DNA of 47,187 nt from a virus: positions 1 to 47,187 of the IMG/VR virus record IMGVR_UViG_3300032236_001371; one strand, 5' to 3'. A program made the position numbers and the translations under genes. Under the pieces are notes generated by a model. It saw nothing but the letters and a program-made list of their open reading frames with translations, ran no database searches and was not told where the DNA came from. Shown one piece after another: positions 1-8,705 of the stretch. The stretch's first letter is position 1. Each line of letters opens with the position of its first letter.

Positions 1-10
1 CTTCCGATCT
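1..10. other. Illumina adapter remnant at the contig edge
   Basis: The first ten bases, CTTCCGATCT, are identical to the 3' end of the standard Illumina sequencing adapter. They are probably not phage sequence. The adjoining reading frame is open from the edge and its apparent TTG start uses the last adapter base, so the first gene is cut by the assembly rather than starting here. Confidence 0.85.
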
Positions 11-504
11 TGCAATATGTCAATGGATCTGCATGGCGACAACATGTAAAAAAGGAATTGACTCCTTTGAACATTATGTGTTTTGATCCTTATGATAAAC
101 CCTTTGTCAAAGATGTTGAAGAAGGGGACGACGTTAGAGCAAAATTGAATGAGTCCATGCAAAACGGAGATTATGACAGTGTTCAAAAACATATGCGCCA
201 AATTCGCATTTTTGATTTGAATTTGGTTGATCGATCTGATTTTGTTATTGCTCATATAGTTCCTAATATAGCTAGTTGGGGCAGTGCAGAAGAATTAGTG
301 ACGGCAGTAAGAATGAAGAAGCCTACCTTTATTAGTATTGAAGGTGGGAAAAGTAAATGCCCTTTATGGATTCTTGGTATGTTTCCACATAAGTACATTT
401 ATAATAATGTAGACGAATCAATTGCAATGATAAAAAGAATAGATAGTGGTGAAAAACAAATTGATTATGAGCGTTGGCGTTTAGTAAAGCCAGAATATCG
501 ATAA
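10..504 (+). CDS. Nucleoside 2-deoxyribosyltransferase-like protein, 5'-truncated
   Basis: The protein (about 163 residues visible) contains a VDRSDFVIAHI segment, then SWGSAEELVTA, then KKPTFISIEGG, which is the layout of the nucleoside 2-deoxyribosyltransferase-like fold: an Asp-rich strand, a G/S-x-x-E-E helix carrying the catalytic-type Glu, and a strand with KP. Family members swap or hydrolyse the base of deoxynucleosides, and many phage copies have unknown substrates. The apparent TTG start is made from adapter sequence, so the true N-terminus is missing. The gene is followed by a strong inverted repeat before the glycosylation cluster. The family call is from motif memory only; the exact substrate cannot be stated. 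Confidence 0.6.
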   Translation: MQYVNGSAWRQHVKKELTPLNIMCFDPYDKPFVKDVEEGDDVRAKLNESMQNGDYDSVQKHMRQIRIFDLNLVDRSDFVIAHIVPNIASWGSAEELVTAVRMKKPTFISIEGGKSKCPLWILGMFPHKYIYNNVDESIAMIKRIDSGEKQIDYERWRLVKPEYR

Positions 505-507
505 TAT

Positions 508-548
508 AATTAGCTATAAGTGGTTGATAACACTATTTATAGCTAATT
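508..548 (+). terminator. Perfect 12-bp inverted repeat between genes
   Basis: AATTAGCTATAA (508-519) and TTATAGCTAATT (537-548) are perfectly complementary around a 17-base loop, and the loop holds a further AGTG/CACT pairing. It begins 4 bases after the upstream stop codon and ends 7 bases before ATG 556. There is no long T-tract, so it may be a weak terminator, an mRNA-stabilising hairpin, or a structure controlling the start of the glycosyltransferase operon. Confidence 0.5.
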
Positions 549-555
549 GTTTATA

Positions 556-2772
556 ATGAAGGATACATCTAAATTTGAATTATTGCCAAATTTTATTTCT
601 AATAATAATAGAAAAAAATCGGTCCTATATATAGGGGAAAAAGGTACCAGTGGATATGCATCTGCGGCAAAAGGGCATGTTTATTCATTAATAAAAAATA
701 AAATTACCGTTCAATATTTAGAATTTGAAACAAATAATAGTTGTAAAGATCTACCCCCAGAATCATTTTTAATTCCTTCAAAAAAAATAATATTATCAAA
801 TCCAACTGATATTATTATACATTCGATTCCCACAGGATGGGATCAATTATTAAGTGGTTCAAAAGCCAATTATAGTAATAATAATACTACTATAATTGGC
901 CGTACTGTTTGGGAATTCAATAAACTTCCGTCTGAGTGGGTAAATGCTATTAATAATAGTAAAATTAATATTGTTAGCGTTCCAACAGAATTAAATAAAC
1001 AAATATTTATTGATAATGGAGTAACAAAACCAATTGTTGTAGATTCACATATTTTTATAGATTGTGAATATCAATTATGTTCATTAAATAATTTATTTGC
1101 AAAATCAATATTATTTTCAAAAAAAGAATTAAATGGAAAACATTTAGAGCCATTATATAAATTTTATTGTATTTCACAGTTTATTAACCGTAAAGGAATT
1201 GAAGATGCAATTGAAGCATTTTGCAAAGCATTTACTTCAAATGATAAAGTTTTATTTTTATTAAAAGGATTTAGAAAAAATTATTCTATTGAAGAACAAA
1301 TAGAAGTTACTAAATTTCTACAAACTATATCAGATAGATATGATCACGCCCCTATTTTATATATTAAAGAACCTTTAACGTTTGATGAAATTCAAAGTTT
1401 ACATCATCACGGCGATTGTTATTTGAGTTTAACAAAAGCTGAAGGATTTGGATTAGGAATTTTTGACGCATTTAATTATAAAAAGGATATTATTGTCACT
1501 GGATATGGTGGACACACTGAATTTTTGCCGGTGGGATTTGAAGGGTATGTTAATTATAAATTAATTCCAGTACATGATATATCAACTGATGTTCATGTTG
1601 ATAAAGATTGTGTATGGGCACATCCAGATATTGAACATGCGTCTACTTTGTTAAAACAAAATTATAAGTTAAATTACAAAGATGATTTGTATTATTTAAA
1701 TAAATACAAAAAAGTTAGCGATGGAAATGTTAGTAATTTAACTATTAATTATGTTGGCGATTATGGAGAAATGATGATTTCTCCGATCAACAATAATAAT
1801 ACGGGTAAAATTAATTTAATCAATCAAACTTCTTTTTATTCACATCGATCTGGGTGGAATTATGTAATTAATAATTTATTGGATCTACATAATCCAGAAG
1901 GTGTAATTTTTGATGGATTTTTAGAAAATGCATTTTGTTGGAGAAAATCTTATTGTTTAACTGAACAAATTATACCTTATAAACAACCATGGGTTGGATT
2001 TTTACATAATCCTCCAAATATGCCCATGTGGTTTTCTGATAATAATGCAAATCCTCAATTAATGATTAACGATAAGCCTTTTAAAGACAGTTTAAAATAC
2101 TGTAGAGGTTTGTTTGTATTGTCTAATTATTATAAGAGATTTTTACAATATTATTTGCCAAATTTACCAATAGATGTGTTATATCATCCAACTGAAATAC
2201 CACAAAATCAATTTAACTTTAATAAATTTTATAACAATAAAGAAAAGAAAATTGTTAATATTGGATGGTGGCTTCGTAAATTAAATTCTATATTTTTATT
2301 ACACGCACCTAATTACACAAAAATACGATTATTACCAAATAACAAATGTAAAGAAACTGTTTTACGTTTAACAAAATTTGAAAAGTCTTTATTTAATATT
2401 AAATTAAATGATAATCAAGAAAATTCGGTAACTTATGTAGATCATTTGGAGAATACTCAATATGACGAGCTTCTGTCTCAAAATATTGTATTTATCGATT
2501 TATATGATACTAGTGCCAATAACGCGGTTATTGAATGTATTGCTAGAGGTACCCCTTTATTAATAAATAGACATCCTGCTACTATTGAGTATCTAGGAGA
2601 GGATTATCCATTCTATTTTGATTCGTATGATGAAGCAACAATCAAATTAAAAAACATGGATCTCATTAAACAAACACACGAATATTTGATGACGTATGAA
2701 TTACGAAAACAAATAAAAATAGAATATTTTAAAGAACAACTTATTAATTCAAATATTTATAAAGCCCTATAA
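556..2772 (+). CDS. Tandem GT-B glycosyltransferase (two fused glycosyltransferase modules)
   Basis: At 738 residues this is about twice the size of a single GT-B enzyme. The N-terminal half starts with VLYIGEKGTSGYASAAKGH, continues with a TVWEFNKLPSEW segment, and has a nucleotide-sugar site SLTKAEGFGLGIFDAF followed by GYGGHTEFL, typical of GT4-like enzymes (E-x7-E type). The C-terminal half is a second GT-like module with FLHNPP, SNYYKRFL and SANNAVIECIARGTPLLIN. ATG 556 is preferred over an in-frame TTG at 547, which lies inside the upstream inverted repeat. The N-terminal half is paralogous to the protein at 6855-7916. It opens the glycan operon; a bifunctional transferase adding two successive sugars is plausible. 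The acceptor is unknown. Confidence 0.75.
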   Translation: MKDTSKFELLPNFISNNNRKKSVLYIGEKGTSGYASAAKGHVYSLIKNKITVQYLEFETNNSCKDLPPESFLIPSKKIILSNPTDIIIHSIPTGWDQLLSGSKANYSNNNTTIIGRTVWEFNKLPSEWVNAINNSKINIVSVPTELNKQIFIDNGVTKPIVVDSHIFIDCEYQLCSLNNLFAKSILFSKKELNGKHLEPLYKFYCISQFINRKGIEDAIEAFCKAFTSNDKVLFLLKGFRKNYSIEEQIEVTKFLQTISDRYDHAPILYIKEPLTFDEIQSLHHHGDCYLSLTKAEGFGLGIFDAFNYKKDIIVTGYGGHTEFLPVGFEGYVNYKLIPVHDISTDVHVDKDCVWAHPDIEHASTLLKQNYKLNYKDDLYYLNKYKKVSDGNVSNLTINYVGDYGEMMISPINNNNTGKINLINQTSFYSHRSGWNYVINNLLDLHNPEGVIFDGFLENAFCWRKSYCLTEQIIPYKQPWVGFLHNPPNMPMWFSDNNANPQLMINDKPFKDSLKYCRGLFVLSNYYKRFLQYYLPNLPIDVLYHPTEIPQNQFNFNKFYNNKEKKIVNIGWWLRKLNSIFLLHAPNYTKIRLLPNNKCKETVLRLTKFEKSLFNIKLNDNQENSVTYVDHLENTQYDELLSQNIVFIDLYDTSANNAVIECIARGTPLLINRHPATIEYLGEDYPFYFDSYDEATIKLKNMDLIKQTHEYLMTYELRKQIKIEYFKEQLINSNIYKAL

Positions 2773-2776
2773 AAAT

Positions 2777-3391
2777 ATGCAAATTGACTTAATGAATCTA
2801 ACTCTAAAAAATCTTTACCCATATTATCCAAATATTTTAGAATTTGGAGTGGCAACCGGCGAATCATTAAAGTATATTACAGAAAATATATCTACTGATA
2901 AATTTAAAATATACGGATTTGATAGCTTTGAAGGATTGCCTGAAGATTGGATTGGTACTGAATGTAAAAAAGGTTGTTTTTCTACAAATGGTATAATTCC
3001 TAATATCAATGGATGTAAATTTTATAAAGGATGGTTTGAGGATACAATTGATCAATATATAAAAAGCGAATCTACTAAACCAATATCATTACTTCATATT
3101 GATTGTGATTTATATAGTTCTACAAAAACAATTTTAAATAAATTATTACCATATATTGGTACAAATACAATAATATTATTTGATGAATGGTACTATAACT
3201 GTGATTATAGATGTAATGACGGAGAGCAAAAGGCATTTTTTGAATGGATAGTACAAAATAATATTTCATTTGAATTTATGTTTAATGAATTGAATAGTTA
3301 TTATTATAACTCAGATCGAATCAATAACAAATTTGCAATGAATCAAAGAGCTATCCAAATAGTTTATAATAAAAATTTTCAATTAATATGA
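2777..3391 (+). CDS. TylF/MycF-like SAM-dependent sugar O-methyltransferase
   Basis: The 204-residue protein has the class I SAM-methyltransferase motif LEFGVATGESLKYI, then IYGFDSFEGLPEDW, GWFEDTI, LLHIDCDLYSSTKTIL and ILFDEWYY. This is the signature order of the macrocin-O-methyltransferase (TylF/MycF) family, in which the acidic HIDCDLYSS and FDEW residues bind the metal that activates a sugar hydroxyl. It starts 4 bases after the preceding glycosyltransferase and overlaps the next gene by 4 bases (ATGA). The likely role is capping or decorating a sugar of the glycan made by the neighbouring transferases. Confidence 0.82.
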   Translation: MQIDLMNLTLKNLYPYYPNILEFGVATGESLKYITENISTDKFKIYGFDSFEGLPEDWIGTECKKGCFSTNGIIPNINGCKFYKGWFEDTIDQYIKSESTKPISLLHIDCDLYSSTKTILNKLLPYIGTNTIILFDEWYYNCDYRCNDGEQKAFFEWIVQNNISFEFMFNELNSYYYNSDRINNKFAMNQRAIQIVYNKNFQLI

Positions 3392-4107
3392 ATATAGCTG
3401 TATGTATAAGTTCTAGATTGAGAGGTGTATGGAAAATAACATTGCCAAAAATTAAATTATATTTTGATCAATTAAATATAAATGTTGATTATTTTTTACA
3501 TACAAGCAATATTAATGTGGATCGATACACATTATGGGGAGAATCGTATACAAATTTTATATCAAATAATGATATAAATGAAATTAAAAAAATTTTAAAT
3601 CCAAAAAAAATTTATGTAGAAGAAAATTATAAAGATATTAATTTATTATTAAATACAATTCCTACAACTATTAATATTAATACATTTAAACAAGATAATT
3701 ATTATAATATTTATCCAATTTTTTCTATGGAACAATGTAATAATTTAAAAAATGAATATTCGGCATCGCAAAATATTAAATATAATGTTGTTTATAAAAT
3801 TCGGCCAGATATATTTTTTATTGATAATACACCAATAAATATAATATTAGAACATTATAAAAATTTAAATCAATTATTATATGTGGCTGAACAAAAAGAT
3901 AACCGTATTGCAGATTTAATGTTTTATTCTAATAATAATATAATGAATCAATTATTAATTAATGCGTCTTATAGAATGATAAATTCAAATTTAGAATCCC
4001 GAGCAGAAGTTGGATTGTATAATTTATCTCAAATTTCAAATATTTCTATTGAAGATAAATATAAATTTATAAATGTGGATGTAATGCGTAATTGGAAAGA
4101 AAAATAA
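3388..4107 (+). CDS. Glycan-related protein, putative glycosyltransferase
   Basis: The 239-residue protein begins with AVCISSRLRGVWKITLP and has a YKIRPDIFFIDN segment followed by VAEQKDNRIADLMFYS. This order (opening SGxxR-like strand, R-P-D, later D-x-x-x-F-S) is found in a loosely defined group of polysaccharide-biosynthesis proteins thought to be GT-A transferases. No fully convincing DxD motif is visible, so activity is inferred from the family pattern and position between the O-methyltransferase and the GT61-like gene. Its codon use is extremely A/T-rich, like the whole cluster. Confidence 0.5.
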   Translation: MNIAVCISSRLRGVWKITLPKIKLYFDQLNINVDYFLHTSNINVDRYTLWGESYTNFISNNDINEIKKILNPKKIYVEENYKDINLLLNTIPTTININTFKQDNYYNIYPIFSMEQCNNLKNEYSASQNIKYNVVYKIRPDIFFIDNTPINIILEHYKNLNQLLYVAEQKDNRIADLMFYSNNNIMNQLLINASYRMINSNLESRAEVGLYNLSQISNISIEDKYKFINVDVMRNWKEK

Positions 4108-4111
4108 TTAT

Positions 4112-5113
4112 ATGTCAACTTTAACTAACAATTTTTGTTATAATTTTAATAATGTTATTATTGAACATGTAAATTGGCCCACTCTTATTAAATTAAATTA
4201 TAAAAATAAAGATATAAGTCAATTATTGAGTAGAAATTATAAAATTAATAATAAAACAATAAATATTGAAAATTCTATTAATATGTTTAATGATGAATTA
4301 TTATATTCAAATGCAAATATAACAGAACCATGTATGTTATTTTATGAAGAATTTTCTACTAATTATTTTCATTATTTAACAGATTGTTTTCCAAAATTAC
4401 AATATTATTTATTTTTAATAAAAACAATTCCAAATTTAAAATTATTAATTACAGAAGAATATATTAATAATTTATTTATTAAAGATTCATTAAAAATGAC
4501 TTTAAATTCATTAAATAATGTAATTATATTAAAAAAAGATATTAAATATCATTGTAATCAAATAATTATACCAAATGAATTTTATTACTGGCCAGAAAAT
4601 AACATACCTGATATTGTTATAAATTCAATAGAATCACTCGCTACATCAATTAATCAGCAATGTATATACAAAGGAGTATATGTTTCAAGACAAGATACTC
4701 AAAAAAAAGGATGGTGGCATAATAGAAATGTACAAAATGAATTGATTTTAATTGATAAAATAAAAACTGAATTAAAATATGATATTGTTGAATTAATGGA
4801 TTTATCATTAGAAGATAAAATTAAAATTTTTAAATCTTATAAAAATATAATACAGCAAAATGGAGCATCTACCGTAAATTTATTTTTTTGTAATCCAAAA
4901 ACAAATTTTCATATTATTTCACATCCATTTATTTCAAAATGGGCAAATCCATTATTAAAAAATATATCTGATAGAAAAAATGTAAATTTTTATGAATATA
5001 ATTATGGAATGTTGATTGGCGATCAATGCAGCGGAGATATAAATAATCAATCGTGGAGTATAAATAATATTGATGATTTAATTACTAATTTAATAAAAAA
5101 TGAACAAAATTAA
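4112..5113 (+). CDS. GT61 (DUF563) family glycosyltransferase
   Basis: At 333 residues it shows the DUF563/GT61 pattern: NYFHYLTDCFPKLQYYL in the N-terminal third, GVYVSRQDTQKKGWWHNRNV (the S-R...R-x-x-N-E signature) in the middle, then IVELMDLSLEDKIKIF and IIQQNGASTVNLFFCNP. GT61 enzymes transfer xylose, arabinose, GlcNAc or other sugars from nucleotide donors; the donor cannot be read from sequence. It overlaps the following gene by 14 bases, as expected for translational coupling in a single operon. Confidence 0.8.
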   Translation: MSTLTNNFCYNFNNVIIEHVNWPTLIKLNYKNKDISQLLSRNYKINNKTINIENSINMFNDELLYSNANITEPCMLFYEEFSTNYFHYLTDCFPKLQYYLFLIKTIPNLKLLITEEYINNLFIKDSLKMTLNSLNNVIILKKDIKYHCNQIIIPNEFYYWPENNIPDIVINSIESLATSINQQCIYKGVYVSRQDTQKKGWWHNRNVQNELILIDKIKTELKYDIVELMDLSLEDKIKIFKSYKNIIQQNGASTVNLFFCNPKTNFHIISHPFISKWANPLLKNISDRKNVNFYEYNYGMLIGDQCSGDINNQSWSINNIDDLITNLIKNEQN

Positions 5114-5981
5114 TTTATATTATTGGAATAATGGAGTAGGAGTCGTTAATGATACTTTATTAATATCGTCTTTATTTGATAATGTAAATCAATATGAGCT
5201 GTCTAATAAATTAAATGAATATGATATCGCAGATATTGGTATTTATATTCAAAATATTGATGATACAACATTACAATATAATAAAAAAAATATATTTATA
5301 GCAAATGAAGAATGGATAACATCATATGAATTAGGATTGTTAAGTAACTTTGAATGTATTATTGTTAAATCAAAACACGCAAAACAATTATTAGATCCTT
5401 ATCATAAAAATGTAATTTATGCTGGGTTTTTTAGTTTAAGTAGATTTGAAAATCCAATACACACAGGTAATATTTTACATTTTAAAGGCAAATCAATTCA
5501 AAAAAATCATGAATTAGCATTTAAATATAAATATAAATATAATATTAATATTATTGATTCTGAAACAAATTATTTAACCGAAGCAGATGTTATCAAAAAT
5601 TTAAATAGTCATGACATTCATATTTGTTGTAGTTTATATGAAGCATGGGGACATTATTTATGGGAAGCAATGAGTTGTGGTAAACTTGTTATATGCAGTG
5701 AAATTCCTGTATTTAAAGAACATCTTGATCCAAATTTAGTAAAATTTATTCCAATAATAAAAACTATAAATTATGATCCTGAATATAGATTTTTAAACAA
5801 TAATAATTATCAATTTCGGACCGGATATTTTGTTGATGAAATTGTATTCGAAGAATTATTAGATGAATCTCCAAAGTTATTGGAATATCAAAAAGAAAAA
5901 TCAAATGATATTATAAATTTTACTAAAAATGTAATAAATACGCATAAAATTAAATTTATTAAAATTATAAAAAATATATAA
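5100..5981 (+). CDS. GT-B glycosyltransferase (GT4-like C-terminal domain)
   Basis: The 293-residue protein ends in a typical GT-B sugar-nucleotide site, SLYEAWGHYLWEAMSCGK, followed by EIPVFKEHL; the two Glu residues around the glycine-rich stretch are the usual donor-binding pair. An IFIANEEW segment near residue 65 resembles the acceptor-side strand of GT4-like enzymes. It is short for a full GT4 enzyme (usually 350-400 residues), so the N-terminal Rossmann domain is minimal. ATG 5100 overlaps the GT61-like gene. Donor and acceptor are unknown. Confidence 0.72.
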   Translation: MNKINLYYWNNGVGVVNDTLLISSLFDNVNQYELSNKLNEYDIADIGIYIQNIDDTTLQYNKKNIFIANEEWITSYELGLLSNFECIIVKSKHAKQLLDPYHKNVIYAGFFSLSRFENPIHTGNILHFKGKSIQKNHELAFKYKYKYNINIIDSETNYLTEADVIKNLNSHDIHICCSLYEAWGHYLWEAMSCGKLVICSEIPVFKEHLDPNLVKFIPIIKTINYDPEYRFLNNNNYQFRTGYFVDEIVFEELLDESPKLLEYQKEKSNDIINFTKNVINTHKIKFIKIIKNI

Positions 5982-5982
5982 T

Positions 5983-6858
5983 ATGAATATTGAAAGTAAA
6001 AACAGTGTAATATGTTATTTATCTAAATCAAATGATAAAACTATTTTAAATTTGTATAATTCGTTAGAAAAATTATATTTAAATTATAAATATATATATA
6101 ATAGTGATGTAATTATATTTATTGAACATGATTTCCCTATGAGTGTTATTAATACATTAAAAAATAAATATGTCAATATAAATTTTCAATTTATTAATTT
6201 AGCAGCGTCACAATATTTTAATATTAATAATTTAAAATTTGAAGATGGACATCCAGAATACACAATCGGTTATAGACATATGTGTCAATTGTTCTTCAGT
6301 GAAATTTTTCAATATTTACAAAAATATGACTGGTATATGAGACTTGACACAGATTCTTTTATAGAAAGTCCGATTGATTATAATTTATTTCATTATTTAG
6401 AAATAAATAATAAATTATATGGTTATACAGCAGAATTGGCTGAATGGCCGCCGGTTGTTATTGGAATGGGAGAATTTTTTATTAATTTAGCTCAAAATCA
6501 AAATCTTAAAACAAAATTTTTTAACAAATTAATAGAAAATGAGAGATATAATCTTAGACAAATTTATAATAATTTTGAAATCATTAAATTGTCGTATATA
6601 AGAAGTGAACCGGTTCAATTATTAATTAAAAAAATAAATGAAAGTGGAAATATATATATAAAACGATGGGGCGACTCTCCATTGAGAACATTTATATTAT
6701 CTTTAACGGTAGATAATACTCAAATACATAAATTTAATAATTTTGATTATACGCATGACGCATATAGTCGAATAAATGGTATTGAAATTTGTAAATATAG
6801 TGGATATCAACAATATTTATTTAAAAAATGGAAAACAGAAGGATGGTTAGATCAATGA
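5983..6858 (+). CDS. GT15-like (KRE2/MNT1-type) mannosyltransferase
   Basis: The 291-residue protein contains YTIGYRHMCQLFFSEIF, KYDWYMRLDTDSF, NNKLYGYTAEL and RWGDSPLRTFILSL in that order. This matches the core of GT15 alpha-1,2-mannosyltransferases, where a YxxMCR-type helix, a Y-W-R-L-D/E-x-D strand, K-x-Y-G-(F/Y) and RWGD-x-P form the GDP-mannose and Mn site. GT15 is best known from fungi. The usual signal anchor is absent, so the enzyme would be cytoplasmic. A GDP-mannose donor would fit the GDP-mannose dehydratase gene at 21111. The gene starts 2 bases after the previous stop and overlaps the next by ATGA. Confidence 0.72.
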   Translation: MNIESKNSVICYLSKSNDKTILNLYNSLEKLYLNYKYIYNSDVIIFIEHDFPMSVINTLKNKYVNINFQFINLAASQYFNINNLKFEDGHPEYTIGYRHMCQLFFSEIFQYLQKYDWYMRLDTDSFIESPIDYNLFHYLEINNKLYGYTAELAEWPPVVIGMGEFFINLAQNQNLKTKFFNKLIENERYNLRQIYNNFEIIKLSYIRSEPVQLLIKKINESGNIYIKRWGDSPLRTFILSLTVDNTQIHKFNNFDYTHDAYSRINGIEICKYSGYQQYLFKKWKTEGWLDQ

Positions 6859-7916
6859 AAAATATACTTTATATCGCAGTTTACGGAACATGTGGATATG
6901 CAATATCTGCAAAATATTTTATGTTTAATTATTTAATGAATGGTTATAATGTTACATTTATTCCACAATATGTAGATAATACAAAAATTATTAATCCTGA
7001 TATTATTGAAAAGTCGATTGAAGAATGTAAAGAAAAATTTTATGATCATTATGATTTATGCGTGATTAATTTTCTTCCAGATCAAGTTGATAATTTAATA
7101 ATTGGTTATAAAAAATATTTTAATAATCCGGATATAAAAATAGTTCTTCAAACTACATGGGAAACTACTAAATTACCGCCTGAATGGATGCCTTTTCTTA
7201 ACAGCAAAAATTTACATGAGATATGGACCTCATCTGAATTCACAAAAAAAATATTTCAAGATAATGGCGTAACTATTCCAATCAAAGTAAATAAATATTT
7301 AAGTTATAATTTTTTTAATAAACGAGAAAAAGTAGATTTAAATATTCCTAATTATTTACAATATGGTAATAAAAATATTAAAAATACATATAATTTTTAT
7401 AATATTGCCACTTGGAATGATCGAAAAAACAATGTTAATACAATTAAAACATATTGTGATACATTTACAGGAGATGATAATGTGTCACTGATAATGAAAA
7501 CAAATTATTATTATTATACAGAAGAAAGTGTTAATATTATTAAAAAAGAAATTGAAAATATAAGATCAAAATATCCAAATCCTCCAGATATAGTTATTTT
7601 TTTTGGAAATTATTCAACAAAAGAAATTAATGAAATACATAATTTAGGAGATTGTTATTATTTATTGCATAGAGGTGAAGGGCTTGGATATGCCGCATAC
7701 GAAGCTTATTTAAATCACAAACCCGTAATAGTTACAAAATATGGTGGACATATAGATTATTTTACTGAAAATTATCCATATTTGGTTGATTACACAATGT
7801 GTGATGTGTTTGGTATGGAATTTGCATTGTTTTATCAACATAAACATCAATGGGCAGAACCAAACTATGAACATGCAAAACAATTATTATTAACTGTTTA
7901 TAATAAATATAGATGA
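6855..7916 (+). CDS. GT-B glycosyltransferase, paralogue of the first module at 556
   Basis: Starting from ATG 6855, which overlaps the previous stop as ATGA, the protein is 353 residues; an earlier in-frame ATG at 6828 would overlap the upstream gene by 31 bases and is less likely. It begins ILYIAVYGTCGYAISAKYF, has QTTWETTKLPPEWMPFL, and ends with HRGEGLGYAAYEAYLNHKP followed by TKYGGHIDYF. These align position for position with the N-terminal module of the 556 protein, so one arose by duplication of the other. The E-G-x-G-Y...E motif is the GT4-type nucleotide-sugar site. Confidence 0.75.
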   Translation: MKNILYIAVYGTCGYAISAKYFMFNYLMNGYNVTFIPQYVDNTKIINPDIIEKSIEECKEKFYDHYDLCVINFLPDQVDNLIIGYKKYFNNPDIKIVLQTTWETTKLPPEWMPFLNSKNLHEIWTSSEFTKKIFQDNGVTIPIKVNKYLSYNFFNKREKVDLNIPNYLQYGNKNIKNTYNFYNIATWNDRKNNVNTIKTYCDTFTGDDNVSLIMKTNYYYYTEESVNIIKKEIENIRSKYPNPPDIVIFFGNYSTKEINEIHNLGDCYYLLHRGEGLGYAAYEAYLNHKPVIVTKYGGHIDYFTENYPYLVDYTMCDVFGMEFALFYQHKHQWAEPNYEHAKQLLLTVYNKYR

Positions 7917-8701
7917 TATATTATACCACATTATTAAATGATGAAATTGATTTCTTAAAAATGCAATTAGAAATTAATTATCAATACGTTGATAAATTTG
8001 TGATTGTTGAGTCTACATTAACTTTTTCAAATAGACCAAAACCTCTATATTACCTTGAAAATAAAAAACTATTTGAACAATATCAAAATAAAATAATTTA
8101 TTTAATTGTTAATTTTGACGAATTAGATACGTGGATAGAATATCCATCATCTGTATTTAATGTAGAAGACTGGCGGCGAGATTATAAGCAAAGATATTAT
8201 GTATTTGAACAAATTAAATTTAATGATGATGATATTATAATTTGTGTTGATATTGACGAAATTGTTTTTTTAGATAGATGCATAAATCGAATTGATAAAA
8301 ATGATGTTAATTATTTTGAACTTGATATGCGTAAATATTATTTAAATTTACAATGTACTATAAATAATCCTTGGATCAGAGCACTGGCATTTAATCCAAA
8401 TTTATATAAAGAAGAAATTAAAAAATTATGGCATTTAAGATTTTTAAAAAATAAACAAGGTTCGTATAAAATAATTTCTAATGCAGGTTATCATTTTTCA
8501 TGGTGTTATAATGTTGAAAATAAATTATTATCATTTGCGCACCAAGAAGATAATACCCCTGAAAGATATCAAATGGTGAGAGATAGAATAAAAAAATTAG
8601 AGGATACTAAATTAATGAATGATTTACCTAGTTTTTTATATACTAATTATTCTAAATATATATACAAAAATGGATGGATAGAAAATAATACATTAATATA
8701 A
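7913..8701 (+). CDS. GT17 family N-acetylglucosaminyltransferase-like protein
   Basis: The 262-residue protein has LNDEIDFLKMQLEINYQYVD, FVIVESTLTFSNRPKPL, an R-rich middle (WRRDYKQRYYVFEQI), and DDDIIICVDIDEIVFL, then GYHFSWC. These are the conserved blocks of GT17 (beta-1,4-N-acetylglucosaminyltransferase III-like) enzymes, including the V-E-S-x-x-T-F strand and a D-x-D-E-I metal site. Bacterial and viral members are soluble and of unknown acceptor. It starts in an ATGA overlap with the upstream gene. Confidence 0.87.
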   Translation: MIYYTTLLNDEIDFLKMQLEINYQYVDKFVIVESTLTFSNRPKPLYYLENKKLFEQYQNKIIYLIVNFDELDTWIEYPSSVFNVEDWRRDYKQRYYVFEQIKFNDDDIIICVDIDEIVFLDRCINRIDKNDVNYFELDMRKYYLNLQCTINNPWIRALAFNPNLYKEEIKKLWHLRFLKNKQGSYKIISNAGYHFSWCYNVENKLLSFAHQEDNTPERYQMVRDRIKKLEDTKLMNDLPSFLYTNYSKYIYKNGWIENNTLI

Positions 8702-8705
8702 AAAT

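Noticed and set aside
6828-6854. Upstream ATG 6828 for the second GT-B gene
   Set aside because: It would overlap the preceding gene by 31 bases, whereas ATG 6855 gives the ATGA junction used throughout the operon and a family-typical N-terminus.
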